A DNA stretch of 8,587 nucleotides from Symbiobacteriaceae bacterium (GTDB lineage Bacteria > Bacillota > JAAYKD01 > WRDA01), in assembly GCA_009783675.1 (NCBI GenBank), contig WRDA01000051.1:1-8587 (forward strand). The letters run 5' to 3'. Below the pieces are notes generated by a model. That model saw only the letters and a list, made by a program, of their open reading frames with translations, was not told where the DNA came from and did no database searches. Of this stretch, positions 6,854 through 8,587 are shown piece after piece; position 1 is the first letter of the stretch; the number at the start of each line of letters is the position of its first letter. Made by a program: the position numbers and the translations under genes.

Positions 6854-7392
6854 ATAACCATGAGATACGACTCTCCGGATCAGGAGGCCAGGGTATAATC
6901 ACTGCCGGGATTATTCTCGCCGAAGCTGCTCTGCTTGATGGACGCAATGCTTTACAAAGCCAGTCCTACGGACCTGAAGCCAGAGGTGGAGCAAGTAAAG
7001 CGGAAGTAATCATCTCCGATGAGGAGATCGATTATCCCAAAGTTTCCGCACCTGGTATACTGTTAGCCTTGACTCAGGAAGCATTTAATAATTATGTTCA
7101 GGGAGTAACCGCCGAGGGAGTAATACTCGTAGATGAGTCTATCACCGCAAATCCTTCAGCAAACCAGCATATTTTTCGGCTTCCCATCCTGGAAACCGCA
7201 CAGGCCAGGCTAAGACCTGTGGTGGCTAATATAATTGCTTTAGGAGCCATGGCCAAATTAACCGGATGTGTATCTCTGGATGCCCTGGAAAAAGCTGTCT
7301 TGGCCAGGGTTCCCCGTGGCACAGAAGATCTGAACAAACGAGCTTTGGCTACCGGAGTCGAACTGGCTGAGAATCAGCAAAAGTATAACTAA
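6850..7392 (+). CDS. korC: 2-oxoglutarate:ferredoxin oxidoreductase, gamma subunit
   Basis: Pyruvate/ketoisovalerate oxidoreductase gamma-family subunit (180 aa, the usual length), which in related complexes takes part in CoA binding and complex assembly. The N-terminal glycine-rich segment RLSGSGGQGIITAG (residues 7-20) and SQSYGPEARGGASKAEVI (from residue 37) are diagnostic of the family. The C-terminal part is helical and ends with a polar tail. GGAGGAGG at 6833-6840 lies 9 nt before the ATG, which overlaps the korB stop as ATGA. The presence of this separate gamma gene completes a four-subunit enzyme with order delta-alpha-beta-gamma. Confidence 0.93.
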   Translation: MNNHEIRLSGSGGQGIITAGIILAEAALLDGRNALQSQSYGPEARGGASKAEVIISDEEIDYPKVSAPGILLALTQEAFNNYVQGVTAEGVILVDESITANPSANQHIFRLPILETAQARLRPVVANIIALGAMAKLTGCVSLDALEKAVLARVPRGTEDLNKRALATGVELAENQQKYN

Positions 7393-7415
7393 TAATAACG
7401 AGGAGGAAGATCATC

Positions 7416-8587
7416 ATGTCAGAATTCAACGCCTTTCAAATGGCTCAGCGACAAATCAAGGAATGCTGCGACAAGCTGGAGTTGCCAACCCAATACTATG
7501 AGCTGCTAAAACAGCCCATGCGCGTGATCTCGGTAGCGATCCCTGTTCAAATGGATGATGGCAGTGTCAGAGTGTTTGACGGCTACAGATCACAGCATAA
7601 TCTCAGTTGCGGCCCGGGAAAAGGTGGTCTGCGTTTCCATCATGATGTCAACCTGGATGAGGTGCGTGCCCTTTCGATGTGGATGACTTTTAAAGGGTCT
7701 GTCCTGGGACTTCCTTATGGCGGGGCAAAGGGAGGCATCTGCGTCGATGTCAGCAAATTAAGCCGGGGTGAACTGGAGAGACTTTCCCGGGGCTATGTCA
7801 GAGCAGTGCATCCTTTTATCGGCGATGATCTGGACATTCCGGCTCCCGACGTAGGAACTGATGGCCAGGTTATGGCTTGGATGATCGATGAGTATAGCAT
7901 CATTACCAATGGAATACATCCCGGTACTTTTACCGGTAAACCGGTGGCACTGAACGGCTCCCTGGGACGTAATGAAGCGACTGGAGCAGGGATAACGGTA
8001 GCTGTGCGTGAATGGGCCAAGAAAGTTGGCCTCGAGCTCAAGGGAGCAACGGCGGTGGTTCAGGGGCTGGGTAATGTCGGTTCGTTCACCGCTTATGGTA
8101 TCTATGGCTTAGGTATGAAGATTATCGGCTTGGGCGACTACGATCAAAACGAGAGAGCTCCCGTCAATATTCATTGTCCGCAAGGTATCGATCCCTATGA
8201 GGCGAGAGCGTACCTTACGGCACATAAAACCCTCAAGGGTTTCCCCGGGTCGACAGTAATTACCACAGACGAGCTTTTCTCGCTTAGTTGCGATGTCTTA
8301 CTGCCCTGTGCGCTGGAGAATGTAATTACCGCCGATAGAGCCAGGAAGGTGCAGGCCAAAGCTATTGTCGAGGGCGCAAATGGCCCTACCGTTCCTGATG
8401 CCGATGTCGTATTAGCAGAGAGAGGTATTGTTGTTGTGCCGGATATCCTGGCAAATGCAGCTGGTGTCACAGTCTCTTACTTCGAATGGGTGCAAAACCT
8501 TGGTGGCTACTACTGGACTCTCGATGAAGTAAACGCCAGGATGGATGCCAAGATGTCTCAGGCATTTTCCGAAGTCTGGGAAGTCTC
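7416..8587 (+). CDS. gdhA: Glutamate dehydrogenase (Glu/Leu/Phe/Val dehydrogenase family), 3'-truncated by window edge
   Basis: Reversible oxidative deamination of glutamate to 2-oxoglutarate and ammonia using NAD(P). The frame opens at ATG 7416 (AGGAGG at 7401-7406, 9 nt upstream) and stays open to the window end, giving 390 codons of an expected 415-425, so a short C-terminal piece is missing. Three substrate-pocket lysines are visible: Lys69 (GPGKGGLRF), Lys93 (FKGSVLG) and catalytic Lys105 (LPYGGAKGG), plus Asp145 (PAPDVGTD) and Ser354 (GVTVSYFEWVQN). Lys69 and Ser354 match the gamma-carboxylate contacts of clostridial glutamate dehydrogenase; leucine dehydrogenases lack the first, so glutamate is favoured. 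The Rossmann motif is GLGNVG (217-222), where GFGNVG is more usual; Asp241 after the second strand hints at NAD, weakly. It follows korC by 23 nt with no terminator, so it is probably co-transcribed and makes the 2-oxoacid used by KorDABC. Confidence 0.93.
   Translation, partial: MSEFNAFQMAQRQIKECCDKLELPTQYYELLKQPMRVISVAIPVQMDDGSVRVFDGYRSQHNLSCGPGKGGLRFHHDVNLDEVRALSMWMTFKGSVLGLPYGGAKGGICVDVSKLSRGELERLSRGYVRAVHPFIGDDLDIPAPDVGTDGQVMAWMIDEYSIITNGIHPGTFTGKPVALNGSLGRNEATGAGITVAVREWAKKVGLELKGATAVVQGLGNVGSFTAYGIYGLGMKIIGLGDYDQNERAPVNIHCPQGIDPYEARAYLTAHKTLKGFPGSTVITTDELFSLSCDVLLPCALENVITADRARKVQAKAIVEGANGPTVPDADVVLAERGIVVVPDILANAAGVTVSYFEWVQNLGGYYWTLDEVNARMDAKMSQAFSEVWEV

Noticed and set aside
4691..7392. 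Pyruvate or 2-oxoisovalerate:ferredoxin oxidoreductase instead of the 2-oxoglutarate enzyme
   Set aside because: Not fully excluded, but the KorB motifs (SPLTPTG, CPTYFGRRN), the delta-alpha-beta-gamma order and the glutamate dehydrogenase neighbour fit 2-oxoglutarate better.
7793..8470. Two open frames on the - strand within the glutamate dehydrogenase gene
   Set aside because: They are antisense shadows of a well-conserved coding region, with no ribosome site or recognisable product.
7416..8587. Leucine or valine dehydrogenase
   Set aside because: Lys69 and Ser354, which contact the side-chain carboxylate in glutamate dehydrogenases, are both present.

Overview
The window reads as ordinary metabolic chromosome from an anaerobic bacterium. 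Ferredoxin-linked 2-oxoacid oxidation (a four-subunit oxidoreductase with its own 2x[4Fe-4S] ferredoxin subunit) next to a glutamate dehydrogenase points to an anaerobic, amino-acid-using metabolism. Strong GGAGG ribosome sites, GTG/TTG starts, tight same-strand packing and base composition near 50% G+C (judged by eye) would suit a Bacillota-like lineage, but the taxon is an inference and cannot be fixed from this window. All nine genes are on the + strand. No RNA genes, mobile elements, CRISPR arrays or clear signs of transfer were seen.

Layout. Positions 1-1028 hold the 3' part of a phosphopentomutase (deoB), cut by the left edge. It is followed after 33 nt by a CofE-like (F420-0:L-glutamate ligase family) protein of 392 aa (1062-2240), much longer than archaeal CofE. 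A 12-bp inverted repeat (2261-2300), probably a terminator, separates this pair from a zinc membrane-dipeptidase-family (M19) peptidase (2391-3386). A 222-nt intergenic region follows, with a striking 22-bp perfect palindrome (3414-3435) overlapping a second, imperfect hairpin (3396-3429). Next come a GntR-family regulator with an unusual large C-terminal domain (3621-4649), then korD-korA-korB-korC (4691-7392) and a glutamate dehydrogenase running off the right edge (7416-8587).

How it fits together. The GntR gene, korDABC and gdhA are separated by 41 nt or less or overlap, with no terminator visible between them, so they look like one transcription unit with the regulator first. Glutamate dehydrogenase would interconvert glutamate and 2-oxoglutarate, and KorDABC would convert 2-oxoglutarate plus CoA to succinyl-CoA, CO2 and reduced ferredoxin (or run in reverse). 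The dipeptidase upstream could feed free amino acids into this route. The palindrome upstream of the regulator is the best candidate operator. The most open questions are the job of the CofE-like protein, the ligand of the GntR regulator and the function of the nested dyads. I see no sign of a wholly novel multi-gene system.
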